Positions 34,412 to 44,692 of a stretch of 64,000 nucleotides of DNA are shown piece after piece. A model generated the notes under the pieces. That model was not told where the DNA came from and searched no databases. It saw only the letters and a list, made by a program, of their open reading frames with translations. A program made the translations under genes and the position numbers. The number at the start of each line of letters is the position of its first letter. Positions within the stretch are counted from its first letter, which is position 1. This DNA comes from Salminus brasiliensis (Eukaryota; Chordata; Actinopteri; Characiformes; Bryconidae). Location of the stretch: positions 39,801,973 through 39,865,972 of the forward strand of contig NC_132881.1 of NCBI RefSeq assembly GCF_030463535.1, in the 5' to 3' direction.

Positions 34412-34749
34412 ATCTGTTGTGAAAAGGCCTACAGATATCTGTTACACTAAAAGGCTCATTTCTCATGTTCAGCGGAAGCGGGCATTTGTCTGGCCACATG
34501 TCTCTGGATCTGAAAAAAAAAAGCCTCTTAGGCTGTTGTGACGGGCAGCGTAATGGTCAAGCGTTAATGGTAATAACATTAGCTATGGTTGATAGTAATA
34601 ATAATGATAACAATGGTAGAGGTTCATTGATAAAGCACCTTTCTCAAACTCAAGCCAACAGTAACAAGTACAACAGACAGCAAACAAAGCACACACTGAC
34701 ACACACACACACACACACACAATTCACAGCCAGTGAGGACAAAACTTCC

Positions 34750-35940
34750 TCAGCAAAAATAGGGGTGAGTGTGAATAGGGGAACATATGCTAGAACAGTG
34801 TGAATGGGGAGAACGGTTGAGCACCGTCTTCAAATCTTGACCTTGACCTTGTTTCCAGTCCTGGATTTTGTGTTTGCTGGAACTGATTGGCCACTTAGTG
34901 TCACGCCTCACAAAGATTACAAAGCCCAGGAGTGGAAACTAGATTCAAGGTCCAGATTTGAAGACCTGGGTTCTAGAATGTTCTTCTCATTCACACTGTT
35001 CTAGAATGTTCTCCCCAAATCCATGATGTTCTAGAATGTTCTTCTCATTCACACTGTTCTTCTCATTCACACTGTTCTAAAATGTTCTCCCCAAATCCAT
35101 GATGTTCTAGAATGTTCTTCTCATTCACACTGTTCTTCTCATTCACACTGTTCTAAAATGTTCTCCCCAAATCCATGATGTTCTAGAATGGTCCTCCCAT
35201 TCACACTGTTCTTCTCATTCACACTGTTCTAAAATGTTCTCCCCAAATCCATGATGTTCTAGAATGGTCCTCCCATTCACACTGTTCTAGGATGTTCTCC
35301 CCAAATCCATGATGTTCGAGAATGGTCCTCCCATTCACACTGTTCTAGAATGTTCTTCTCATTCACACTGTTCTAGAATGTTCTCCCCAAATCCATGATG
35401 TTCTAGAATGTTCTTCTCATTCACACTATTCTAGAACCTCCAGAACACTGTGAGTGAGGGTAAACATTCTAGAACAGTAAAATGGGAGAAACAATAATAG
35501 GGGAACTAAAAAACGTGAATTGGGGGAAATGTGCGTTGATTGGGGGAACATTCTAGGACAATGTGAATGGGAGGAACATTCTAGAACCCAGATCTTCAAA
35601 TCTGGACCATGATCTTGTTTTCAGTCCTGGATTTTGTGTTTGCTGGAAGTTTATGTCAAGTAACTGATTAACATTTGTTAATTAACACCCAGGAGTGGAG
35701 ACTGGATTCAAGGTCCAGATTTGAAGACCTGGGTTCTAGAATGTTCTTCTCATTCACGCTGTTCTAGAATGCTTCCTCCAGAACACTGTGGTGTGAGGGT
35801 AAACGGTCTAGAACCGTAAAAAGGGGGACATTTTTAAGATATTCTAGAACGCGGAGGACTGGGGGGAAACAAGAAGAGCAAAATAGGGGAACTCTGAAAA
35901 ACGTGAATTTGGGGAAATGTGGGAGAACGTGGTTAAAGTA
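34750..35940. repeat. TTCTAGAATGTTC minisatellite array with inverted segments
   Basis: Core unit: TTCTAGAATGTTCTCCCC, AAATCCATGATG, then TTCTAGAATG and a TTCTCATTCACACTG block, at 34971-35440. The flanks (34750-34815, 35440-35600, 35780-35940) carry the same unit in the opposite orientation. At least eight exact TTCnnGAAnnTTC (or reverse) matches occur, at 34971, 34999, 35029, 35105, 35343, 35371, 35401, 35574 and 35734. Two copies of an inverted-repeat element (34828-34983 and 35574-35746) are embedded. It is the same family as 1600-2480. Confidence 0.85.
35574..35746. mobile_element. Inverted-repeat element embedded in the array
   Basis: Left arm GAACATTCTAGAACCCAG with ATCTTCAAATCTGGACC, right arm GGTCCAGATTTGAAGACC with TGGGTTCTAGAATGTTC. 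The arms of about 37 bp are near-perfect reverse complements around about 100 bp containing GTCCTGGATTTTGTGTTTGC. A sister copy lies at 34828-34983 with a decayed left arm. Hairpin-forming, MITE-like. Confidence 0.65.
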
Positions 35941-36008
35941 CCAAAAGTTCTGTCACTGGTATTCCATCAGTAAAAACACACTAATGTAGCTTGTTTTTCC
36001 CCCAAACA

Positions 36009-36041
<33 letters not shown>

Positions 36042-36720
36042 TTGTGTGGATGAGGGGGGTGGGGTTTAGCTTGTAGGGTGTCCAACTACACAGTCAGTGA
36101 AATTGCTTATTCGTGATCATTGCAGTCATTGTTGAAGTGCCTGTGAAACGTATCTGTCATTGTAGGAGAAAGTGAATCTGCTTAGTAATATTCTTCTTGC
36201 TGTAAATATATATATATATATTTTTAAATATTTTTTACTTTACAATTTATATCACCTACATTTATTTATATATGGGATATTATTTACAGTGTTGTACTGT
36301 ACTGATGGTAGCCTTTTCCAGAACGTGCCTTTTCCAACATGCCTTATATGACTGGGATTGGGACATTCCCTGAAGGTGCAGGGCAACATCCACAGCTGTG
36401 CCTTTACAGATCCAGGCGGGCTTGTTAGTCCTGCACAGTGAAGCTCAGTGTTTCCCAGCTCCAGTCCAGTCCACCTGCATGGCACGCATGGTCTTCTCCC
36501 TGCTTTCCTGCTCCAGCACACTTTTTGATTGAGCTCAAGAAGGACTTGCTCCTGAGGCAGGGAGCTCTACGCTGTAGAGCAGGTGCACTTCAGGACTGGA
36601 GGTGGTGGAACCCTACAGCAGATCCCTCCAGTATGTTTGGTTCGGAGGCGAGCTGTGAATTATGAATGATTAAATGCATGGATGGACTGCATGATGTTGC
36701 ATGATGAAATAAAGCTTTTA
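35941..36720. other. Non-coding upstream region of gene D
   Basis: TG microsatellite at about 36010-36041, then unique sequence without a gene. Short open frames at 36252-36665 lack support. Confidence 0.4.
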
Positions 36721-36994
36721 AATAAAGAAACATGGTAAACATGGTGCGGAAGTGCTGGATGTGTAGCGTTCGCCGTGAGGAGCTCGCGCAGATGTGCGCA
36801 GCTTCGCCGATCTGCACGCCATCGTGCTGCGACGGCGGCGTGCGGAGGTGATTTGTAGATCTGCGTTAACCCAAGCGCGTCCGTGCTGTCGCTCAGTGAT
36901 ACGTCACTGTAAACTTCGTCCTGTCTGCGAAAGAGAAACTAATCAAAACTCATCAAGTTTGCTCAAGTCGCCCCTGATCGCACTGGGTGTCAGT
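36721..36994 (+). promoter_or_regulatory. CpG-rich 5' leader of gene D with a Cys-rich uORF
   Basis: CpG density rises sharply at 36760-36900 (GTGCTGCGACGGCGGCGTGC). An upstream open frame at 36732-36851 (39 aa, MVNMVRKCWMCSVRREELA at its start, seven Cys in total) precedes the main ATG at 36995, which has A at -3 and G at +4. If transcribed, the uORF could limit gene D translation. Confidence 0.4.
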
Positions 36995-37256
36995 ATGGAG
37001 GAGAACGGCAGGTTTCAGACCCAGTTCACAGCGGTGATGGAAAGCGTGCTGCAGGCGGCCGTGGGAGAGGCGACCAAGCTGTTCGAGCGCACTTTGCACC
37101 AACTGAAAGCCGAGCTGCTTCACTTGAGGCAGGAGAACGCGGACTTAAAGACCGGGCTTTTTGCTCGACAATTCAAGACAAGACACGCCGGGGATGGACC
37201 TCAAAGGGGTGACCCTTCACCAGGACCACCCAGATGTGATACTGGTGTACAGTGCG
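36995..37256 (+). CDS. Gene D first coding exon: diverged N-terminal module
   Basis: 87 codons plus one base to donor TGCG/GTAAGG. Alignment with A-C is clear over the FQTQ...VMES...A and KLFE positions, but the C-terminal helix differs and the terminal CxDCG motif survives only as CDTGVQCG. It is the earliest-diverging or fastest-changing copy. Confidence 0.85.
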
Positions 37257-40200
37257 GTAAGGGTACAGTATAAACACATTTATAAACTACATGCATAAAA
37301 AAAAACACTTCCTGGAAAATTATTAACGACTCTCCAGACATGGTCATGTGAAAAAATAGAACACCCCATAAACTCATCATACTGAGAGATGGAGGTAATA
37401 ATGTCTGTGAAATGTAATGAACAGAAATGTAATGAAAAGTCTTGTGAGGAAAAGGTGCTTCACGTCCTAGAGAAAGAATCAGGTGCAGAACATCAGCAGC
37501 TGCAGACTATTAGAACGTGGCTAGAGAGGTTTCTGGAGGAGCCCGTCTTACTTAAGCTTCAGACGTTTACTGTGGTTTGCTCTTGATTGTTAAAGTGAGT
37601 GGGATCACCACCATGGCCAGATCCAAAGAGCTCTGTGTGGCCGTTAGAAAGATGTTTGCAGAAGCAGACGAGTCCGGGAAGGGGGTTAAAAAAACATCTC
37701 AGCAGTTAGAGATCAGACGATCCACAACATTACTTTTAACACTAAGTTTAAGACCTGCCAGTGTGGCCAGGTCAGGCCTTCCTCGCAAGTGCAGCCCAAG
37801 AGCAGACCGCAAGATGCATGAGGAACTAAATGATGATTAAAGAAGAAACTCTTTTAAAACCACATTCTGATCATCTGTAGTTTTGTCTCAGTGCTGTTTA
37901 AATAAATGAAGATAAAGGTACAGATGTTTAAAGATGTTTTTTTTAATGAGGGGCCTAATTAATTTTATATGACTGTAGTTACAAAGGGCCACTTCATTGT
38001 ACAGGCTGGTGGAACATGAAGATGCTCTGGCCTTTCATCACCGTATTTGTTGTTTATCTTTTGCTTAATTACTGGACTCCTGTAAAGCTGCTATGCGATA
38101 ACATCAGTTGTAAAATGTGATATACAAATACATTTGATTTGATTTGTTGTCATAATTCTGAAATGTTTAACTGCATTAATATTCAGTCTTAAAGAGATCA
38201 AAACAAAAACACAAAAACAATATCTGACAGCACCTGCACCTAACCCAAATATCCCCATAACCCTAACTATTACCATAACCATAACCTAACCATGACCATA
38301 ACCTAACCTAACCATGACCCTAACCCTAACCCTAACCTAATTATGACCCTAACATAATTATAACCTTAATTTTAACCCTAATCCTAACATAACTATAACC
38401 CTAACCTAACTATAACCCTAATCTAATTATAACCCTAACCTAACTATAACACTGACCCTAACTATCACCCTAACCCTAACCCTAACTATAACCCTAATCT
38501 AATTATAACCCTAACCCTAACTATTACCCTAACCCTAACTATAACCCTAACCCTAATCTAATTATAACCCTAACCCTAACTATAACCCTAACCCAACTAT
38601 AACCCTAATCTAATTATAACCCTGACCCTAACTATTACCCTAACTATAACCCTAACCCTAACTATTACCCTAACCCTAACCTAACTATAACCCTAATCCT
38701 AACTATAACCCTAACCCTAACTATTACCATAACCCTAATCCTAACTATAACCCTAATCTAACTATAATCCTAACCCTAACCTAACTATAACCCTAATCCT
38801 AACTATAACCCTAACCCTAACGATAACCCTAACCCTAACTATTACCATAACCCTAATCCTAACTATAACCCTAATCTAACTATAATCCTAACCTAAACAT
38901 AACCCTAACCTAACTATAACCTTAAACATAACCCTAACCTAACTATAACCCTGACCTAACTGTAATCATAACCCTAACCTAACCATAACCCTAACCTAAC
39001 TATTACTCTAACCCTAACCTACTAACAATAACCCTAAATATAACCCTAACTATAACCCTAACCATAACCCTAAGCTAACTATAACCCTGACCATAACTCT
39101 AACCTAACCCTAACCAACCCTAACGTAACTTTAACCTATAAAGTTATATATAGTTGTAGAGGACATTTATAGAGAACAAGTACCGTATTTTGAGGCCAGA
39201 GAAATTTATTTAAACTGCAGTAATGTATACATGATACATGATCAAATATATGAAATAAATGATCAGATATATTAAATAAATGACATTAAAAAACAAAATA
39301 GCAAACAAATATTGTAAAATATATAATGAGTGCCCTCAAAGCAGTGCCCTCTAGACTCATGTCACTGATGGTACTAGGTAAGAATAATCTTTTGTTTAAA
39401 ACAATATTCATCACAATGATGACATCACTTCACTTTCTTTTACCAAATTCCTGAAGATCTGGGATGAAAGACACATTGTGAATCCACTGTCTCTTTTCAG
39501 CAATCAGGACTTTTCGCAGTTATCATATAATGTCATACAGAGTTTTGTTAAAATCACCTACATTATTCTTTGGAGCGTGGATTAAATTACATACATAACT
39601 GCCATGACTACATTCAGTTTGGTACCATACAGTGGTCCTTTCGTTTCACCTTACTGGTTTTGCTTTAACTGGTGTTACCTTGCAAAAATGCAAAAAAAGT
39701 GAGTTTGTTATGTAATGTAATGTAATAATGTTGGTATGATTTCAGAATATGATTTCAGAGTAGATTTCAGAATAAGAAATACACTATGAATTGCAGAAAG
39801 ATTTTAAATTTGGTCTGTATCATTGTAATATTGAATAGAACATCTATAGAATATAGTTTATGAAACATAAATCGACAGTCAATTTAATCCAGTTCAATTC
39901 AAATTTATTTGTATAGGCTCACAAAGTAGCTTTACAGAGATCCAAGTCCGAGCCAGTGGTGACAGTGGCTAGGAAAAACTCCCTCAGACTGAGAGGAAGA
40001 AACCTTTAGAGGAACCTAGGCTCAAAAGGGGAACCCATCCTCCTCTGGTAGACGACGGATAGCACAGTAAAAAGCAAAGCAGAAAAAAACAATAATAAAA
40101 CAATACTGAATTAAGAGAACATGGAAATGTGCCGTCAGTCTGTAAGATTGAGTAGGATAGTAAAAACATTAATGACAGCTGATTTCAAAGCTTTAAACAG

Positions 40201-40268
40201 TACCATATAGATAGTGTATATTTTTACTACTACAATAAAAAGTATTTGTTTTGATTGAATTTGATATG

Positions 40269-40309
<41 letters not shown>

Positions 40310-43300
40310 CACTATTTAGTGTGTAACGCCTCCATTGTTCTGCTAACAGCATGACATAAAGGTGTTTTATATTTATATTGCAGAAAAGCCCCTCATGGTT
40401 GAAAGATGCTGTAGCCCAGCACAGTTTGGTGAACACCCTCTTCAGCTACAACACATCACAAGTGATCGTCTTGCAGATTTGTGTTCCAGTGCTTCAGAGG
40501 ACGGAAACCGTCAGCTTGCTTTGCTGCTCATTAAAAAAGAGGTCAGGTAGTAATATAATAGTATAATAGTTCCAGTAAGATTTTGTCTTTTTTGCCTGTT
40601 CAATTAAAATAATCTGTGAAATGAAAAAATGGGTTGTAATTTCTGCTGTTTAATTGTGTAATTATAGCGTTAGGAGGTGTTCCTGTTGTATGTATGCAAA
40701 GTTTGGGAACCTTCTGGAGGGTATTTCACAAAGCACGATTTTCCAGTAAGCCAACTAACTTGAGCCCAAAAGACTGTCCAATAGGAATGTCCCTCAGCTC
40801 TTCTCCTATTGGGCGAGTGTAAGTTACGGTTGTGGCTGGAATGTCATTGCAATGTTGTTTTCAGTTAATGTTATTCTTTTAGGGCAGAATGAGATTTAAT
40901 ACAAAAGCCCAGGTGAAAATTCAGAAAATTCCAGCTTTGTAAAATACCCTCTGGTCAGATTACACATTTTGTTTTGATTTTCTATGTGAAAATAAGTACA
41001 CATTCTCTGCACTAGTGCATGATAACTGATATCTTGCTTAATTTAACATATCAGAAAAAATACATAGAATTTGTGCTTTACAATTTGCCTAAAATGCCAT
41101 GTTTAAACTTATTTTATACAGGATGTGTTATTTTTCCAAGATCAACAAACATCATTTGAATAGGGTTGTCCAAGCATTTGCATATACGTTGTGTATTTAT
41201 TTATCTATTGATCTGTCCATCTTTAGCCTCAGGAGACTGAATGTGATGACTACGCACCTGGATACTTTCTACTAAAACAAGAGGGTGCTGAGCCAATACT
41301 TGTTCGTAAGGAGCCCTTTAAGAACACAATGGAAAGAGGTGTGAAAGTTCAGAATCATAATTAGATATTTGGAGTATTTTTTAATAGTGTATTCATGTTT
41401 TTGACAATAGCTTTCTGTAGGCCACGACCTCAATGTCAGATTTACATTCTGCTTCCTACGCTTGCAGCTAACTCTGCTTTCTCTTTCATATTTCTGCATG
41501 TCCACAGTTATGATCCCTTCAACATTCCAAACAGTGAGCAGATGTAATGGAAATCCCAAAGAAGTATCAATTGCTAACACCATCTCAACTACTAATCCAA
41601 CCTCAGCCTCTAATTCAGTGTCCTGCAGCCATAGAGTAGATGCCTCTAATGACAAAGTCACCCAGACTACAAGCACATCTACATTCAGAGGATTGACTCC
41701 TCCAAGTGATAAAGACAGACAAAAAAACTCTACATCGACTAAGAAATTAACTTTACCAGAACAACCAGCTAATTCTCAGTCATCTGTTCCTGTAGTTAAC
41801 TCATCTGCACCAACAGTCTCATTGTCTTTGTCCAGCAAAGTAGGTCAGATGCCAACACCTAGAAGTCATCCAACAGCTCCAGCTATTTCGGTTCAAATGA
41901 ATCGGCCCACTAAACCACGAGCCAACCTCAACACCCCCCAACCTCAGCAAAATGTTAAGAACATCCAGCATCCAGCTGCAGGGACATACCTCAATCCTCA
42001 GCCGGTGCCGCATCCTCTTCCTCAACGGCAGAATCTAGTGACAGGCTCTTGCACTTCTATTCAGTCATTACAAGCCCCAGTTGCAATGGCAAAAAAAAGA
42101 GTTTTACCAGCCTCAGTTAACCACACTGTGACACCACTAGCTCAGTCTTCCACTCAGCCCAGACGTCCATTACTCCCTCCATTTGAATCTGTTATTCCTC
42201 AAGTACAGAAGATGACTCCACAAGGTAGTGTTTTAGGTCCTAGAGTCCAGACTCCATTTTCTCCAGATCAGCACACAGCTGTGCCAGGCCAGGTTCCTAA
42301 GCCACTATCTCAGATTCCACCTCCACTAAACCATGCCACAAATCCATCCGTCCAAGGCCCAGTCCCATCTGTCCATGGCCCGCTTACATCTGTCAAAGAC
42401 CCCATGCCGCCTATTCAAGGCCCAGTTCCATCTGTCCGAGGACCTCTTCCACCTGAACAAAGCAGAATTCTACCCATGCAAGGTCCATCTCCACCTGTAC
42501 AAATTCGGCTTCCACCTGTCCAAGGCTTACTTCCACCTATCCAAGGTTCAGTTCCACCTATTCCAGGTCCACGCCCACTTGTCCAAGGTCCAGTTCCACC
42601 TGTCCAAAACCCAGTTTCATCTGTCCCTGGCCCAGTTCCGCCTATCCGCAGCCCAGTGTCATCTGTCCATGGTCAAATTCCACCTGTCCAAAGCTTAGTT
42701 CCTTCTCTCCAAAGCCCAATTTCATCTGTCCATGGCACAGTTCTACCTATCCAAGGCTTAGTTCCAGTGACACCAATCCATGCTCAAGTGCATGCTCGAT
42801 CAAATGAGACGCTTCCACCAAACTCACAGAGCTTAACTCAACAAGCTCATTTTCCTTGTGTTCCTTGTCACACTGGAACCACATCAGCCCGCCCACATTA
42901 TCCTCAGACTCAGATTCCATTTGCCAAGTCCTACATTCCAGTTCAATCAATGAAGTCCTCTGTGTCTCCAGTATCAATCTCCCAGACCAATGCTCCATCT
43001 CCATTAGAACAAATACCAGTTACTACATCCCACTATCAAATCCTGTCTGACCCTCTCTGTTCATCTTCAGACCAATTTTTCTCTCCGCCCGACAATACAT
43101 CGGATTTGCTGCAGGCCTTGCCTCCCATGCCTTTCCAATCACCGATTGTTCTAACCCAGCAGGAAGCTGCATTAGAGCAACCATCAATGATCCATTTACA
43201 GTCATCCGGACAACCCTTGCAGCTTGCACCACTTCTCACTTTGAAGGAACAGCAATTAGCAGCCTCCAACCAAGGCAGTGTGTTCAAGAGAGGACCTGTC

Positions 43301-44692
43301 ATACCTGGGGAAACAATGCTGTCTGGTGTTAGTAACTTTGAGGAACATCTACAAAAGTATCTCCCTTGCTCCAGCTCAACCATCAGTTGTGAGGGCAAAG
43401 ATTCCATCACTAATGAGATGCACAATGAAAACTCCTCTGAAAATGATCAGGATAGCAGTACAGCACTCAAGCCTGGAGTGAGAGAACATTATAAGGTTCT
43501 TTCCAAGCCGGAGTCAAATTCATCATCCAGGGTTCATTCACAGTCATCAGGACAACCTCTGCAGCTTGCACCACATCTTACCCAGACGGAACAGCAAGTA
43601 GCAGCCTCCAACCAAGGTAATGTGTCCAAGGGAGAACCTGCCATACCTGGGGAAATAATGGTGCCTTCTGTTAATAACTTTGAGGAGCATATGCAAAGGT
43701 TTCTCCCTTGCTCAAGCCCAACCATCAGTTGTGAGGGCAATGAATCCATCACCAATGAGATGCACAATGGAGACTCCTCAGATCAGGACGGCCGTATTGC
43801 ATTTATGCCTGGAGCGAGAGAACAATATAAGGTTCTTTCCAAGCCTGAATCAGATTTCAGAATGTTAGATTCCACAAAAGAACAGCAAACCTTCAGAATG
43901 AACACAGTTAAGGATCTGCATATTAACAGTGAGGTTGCTGAGCAGAACCAGACTGGATGCGATGCAGCTGGTCTAGTTTGGGAACCAACGGATTCATGTA
44001 GCGCGTTTCCGCATTCAGCTCTTAGTGGTTCTGCACCAAACAGGGGTCGCACACTGCAGAAGGCTTCGCGGAGAGTACTGGAGAGGAATACTGAGTGCTC
44101 TGAATGTGGCAGGATTCTTAGCAATGCGTCTTCACTGGAGAACCACATGAGGCTCCATAGAGGTGAGAGGCCATACAACTGCTCCCAATGCGGAAAGGCC
44201 TTTCCCAGTGTCCGAGGCCTCAATCGGCACGTAAAGGTCCACGCAGAGGAGAAAGGTTACAAGTGTGAGGAGTGTGGCAGGTGTTTTGTGTACCAGTTCA
44301 CACTAACGAAACACAAACTCATCCACTCTGGGGACAGGCCCTACCCCTGTAAAATATGCGGCAAGAAGTTCTTGGCCAAGGCCGACAGGTCCACTCATAT
44401 GCGCATGCATACAGGTGAGAAGCCGTTCTTCTGCAGTCAGTGTGGGAAGACATTCAAGCACAGAGTTGCGCTGAACATGCATTTACAGGGACATAAAGGT
44501 GAGAAACGTTATGTGTGCCCACATTGTGAGAAAGGCTTTGTGGATTTGGGTAATTTTAAGAGACACAAGCGTATCCACACAGGGGAGAAACCTTTCGAAT
44601 GCAAAGACTGTGGTAAGCGGTTTACTCAGTCAGCGCACCTCAAGAAGCATGTCAACACACAGCATGCAGTGTCAAAAATAAGTCCACCGTAA
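36995..44692 (+). CDS. Zinc-finger gene D (7 C2H2 fingers, repeat-rich spacer)
   Basis: Exons 36995-37256, 40384-40541, 41227-41338 and 41508-44692 join in phases 1, 0, 1 into about 1238 aa. Residues 5-45 are a diverged shared module (RFQTQFTAVMESVLQAAVGE, then ATKLFERTLHQLKAEL). Residues about 459-598 are about 20 seven-residue repeats of the (V/I)QGPVPP type. Residues about 742-968 are two tandem copies of a 114-residue block (SSGQPLQLAP...FEEH...CEG...ITNEMHN). Seven fingers at about 1039-1235 carry mostly TGEKP-like linkers. It is the largest and only rightward member of the cluster. The donor of exon 3 is uncertain (41338 or an upstream GTAAGG at about 41307, both phase 1). Probable DNA-binding regulator. 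Confidence 0.85.
37300..37990 (+). pseudogene. Tc1/mariner remnant with transposase N-terminal part
   Basis: At 37612-37840 the frame reads MARSKELCVAVRKMFAEAD, then GKGVKKTSQQLEI and later SGLPRKCSPRADRK, the helix-turn-helix start and GRPRK-SPR region of Tc1-type transposases. The catalytic part is missing. It lies in intron 1 of gene D. The 65-aa frame at 37389 just upstream is probably element non-coding sequence. Confidence 0.7.
38241..39135 (+). repeat. Degenerate telomere-type CCCTAA array (interstitial)
   Basis: About 0.9 kb built from CCCTAA and variants: CCCTAACCCTAACCTAA mixed with a derived CCCTAACTATAA 12-mer and CCTAATCTAATTATAA. Perfect CCCTAA runs are short (two to three units), so this is an old or variant telomere-like satellite, not a recent chromosome end. 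It lies wholly in intron 1 of gene D; the pre-mRNA would carry the C-rich strand. Confidence 0.9.
39136..40383 (+). other. Rest of gene D intron 1
   Basis: AT-rich, no exon. It includes the dispersed repeat at 39889-40075 and a CA microsatellite at 40266-40309 close to the acceptor of exon 2. Confidence 0.5.
39889..40075 (+). mobile_element. Widespread teleost interspersed repeat fragment
   Basis: CAATTCAAATTTATTTGTAT, then GCTTTACAGAGATCCAAGTC, GGCTAGGAAAAACTCCCTCA and GGGGAACCCATCCTCCTCTG are recognised from a very common fish repeat. No coding capacity. Class uncertain. Confidence 0.6.
40384..40541 (+). CDS. Gene D second coding exon
   Basis: 158 nt, phase 1 to 0: acceptor TTTATATTGCAG, reading EKPLMVERCCSPAQFGEHP to LLLIKKE, donor GAG/GTCAGG (weak). 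The alternative donor four bases on (CAG/GTAGTA) would break the phase to exon 3. The ending LIKKE resembles SUMO-type spacer sites in the sister genes. Confidence 0.65.
41227..41338 (+). CDS. Gene D third coding exon
   Basis: 112 nt, phase 0 to 1, beginning PQETECDDYAPGYFLLKQEG. Acceptor ATCTTTAG. Two possible donors keep the frame: AGAG/GTGTGA (shown) or GTTC/GTAAGG near 41307. LKQEG and VRKEP are SUMO-type motifs. Confidence 0.6.
41508..44692 (+). CDS. Gene D last exon: Ser/Pro/Gln spacer, repeats, seven fingers
   Basis: A single open frame of more than 1,060 codons. The start of the exon is set at acceptor CATGTCCACAG because another acceptor (GCTTGCAG, 41467) leads to a stop in the required phase. 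Low-complexity Ser/Thr/Pro/Gln-rich first half; then the 21-nt and 342-nt repeats; then fingers CSEC, CSQC, CEEC, CKIC, CSQC, CPHC and CKDC. The last ends HVNTQH (four residues between the His). Confidence 0.92.
42350..42769 (+). repeat. Coding 21-bp minisatellite, about 20 units
   Basis: Each 21-nt unit encodes seven residues of the pattern (V/I)(Q/H/R)(G/S/D)P(V/L)(P/S)(P/S). Units have diverged at third positions. Because the unit is a multiple of three, a second frame is open for 121 codons (42333-42698) across the array. Confidence 0.9.
43201..43880 (+). repeat. Coding tandem duplication, 342-bp unit
   Basis: Copy 1 starts at 43201 and copy 2 at 43543; each begins SSGQPLQLAP and ends YKVLSKPES. 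Period 342 nt = 114 codons, in frame. Copies differ at many residues, so the duplication is not very recent. Confidence 0.9.

Noticed and set aside
38241-39135. CRISPR array or true chromosome end
   Set aside because: The repeats are short variant CCCTAA units without spacers, flanked on both sides by unique gene D sequence.
41467-41507. Alternative acceptor GCTTGCAG for gene D last exon
   Set aside because: In the phase set by exon 3 it reads into a stop within about 25 codons; the CCACAG acceptor keeps the long frame.
41272-41676. 134-aa leftward frame
   Set aside because: Antisense to the start of gene D's long last exon; no signals of its own.
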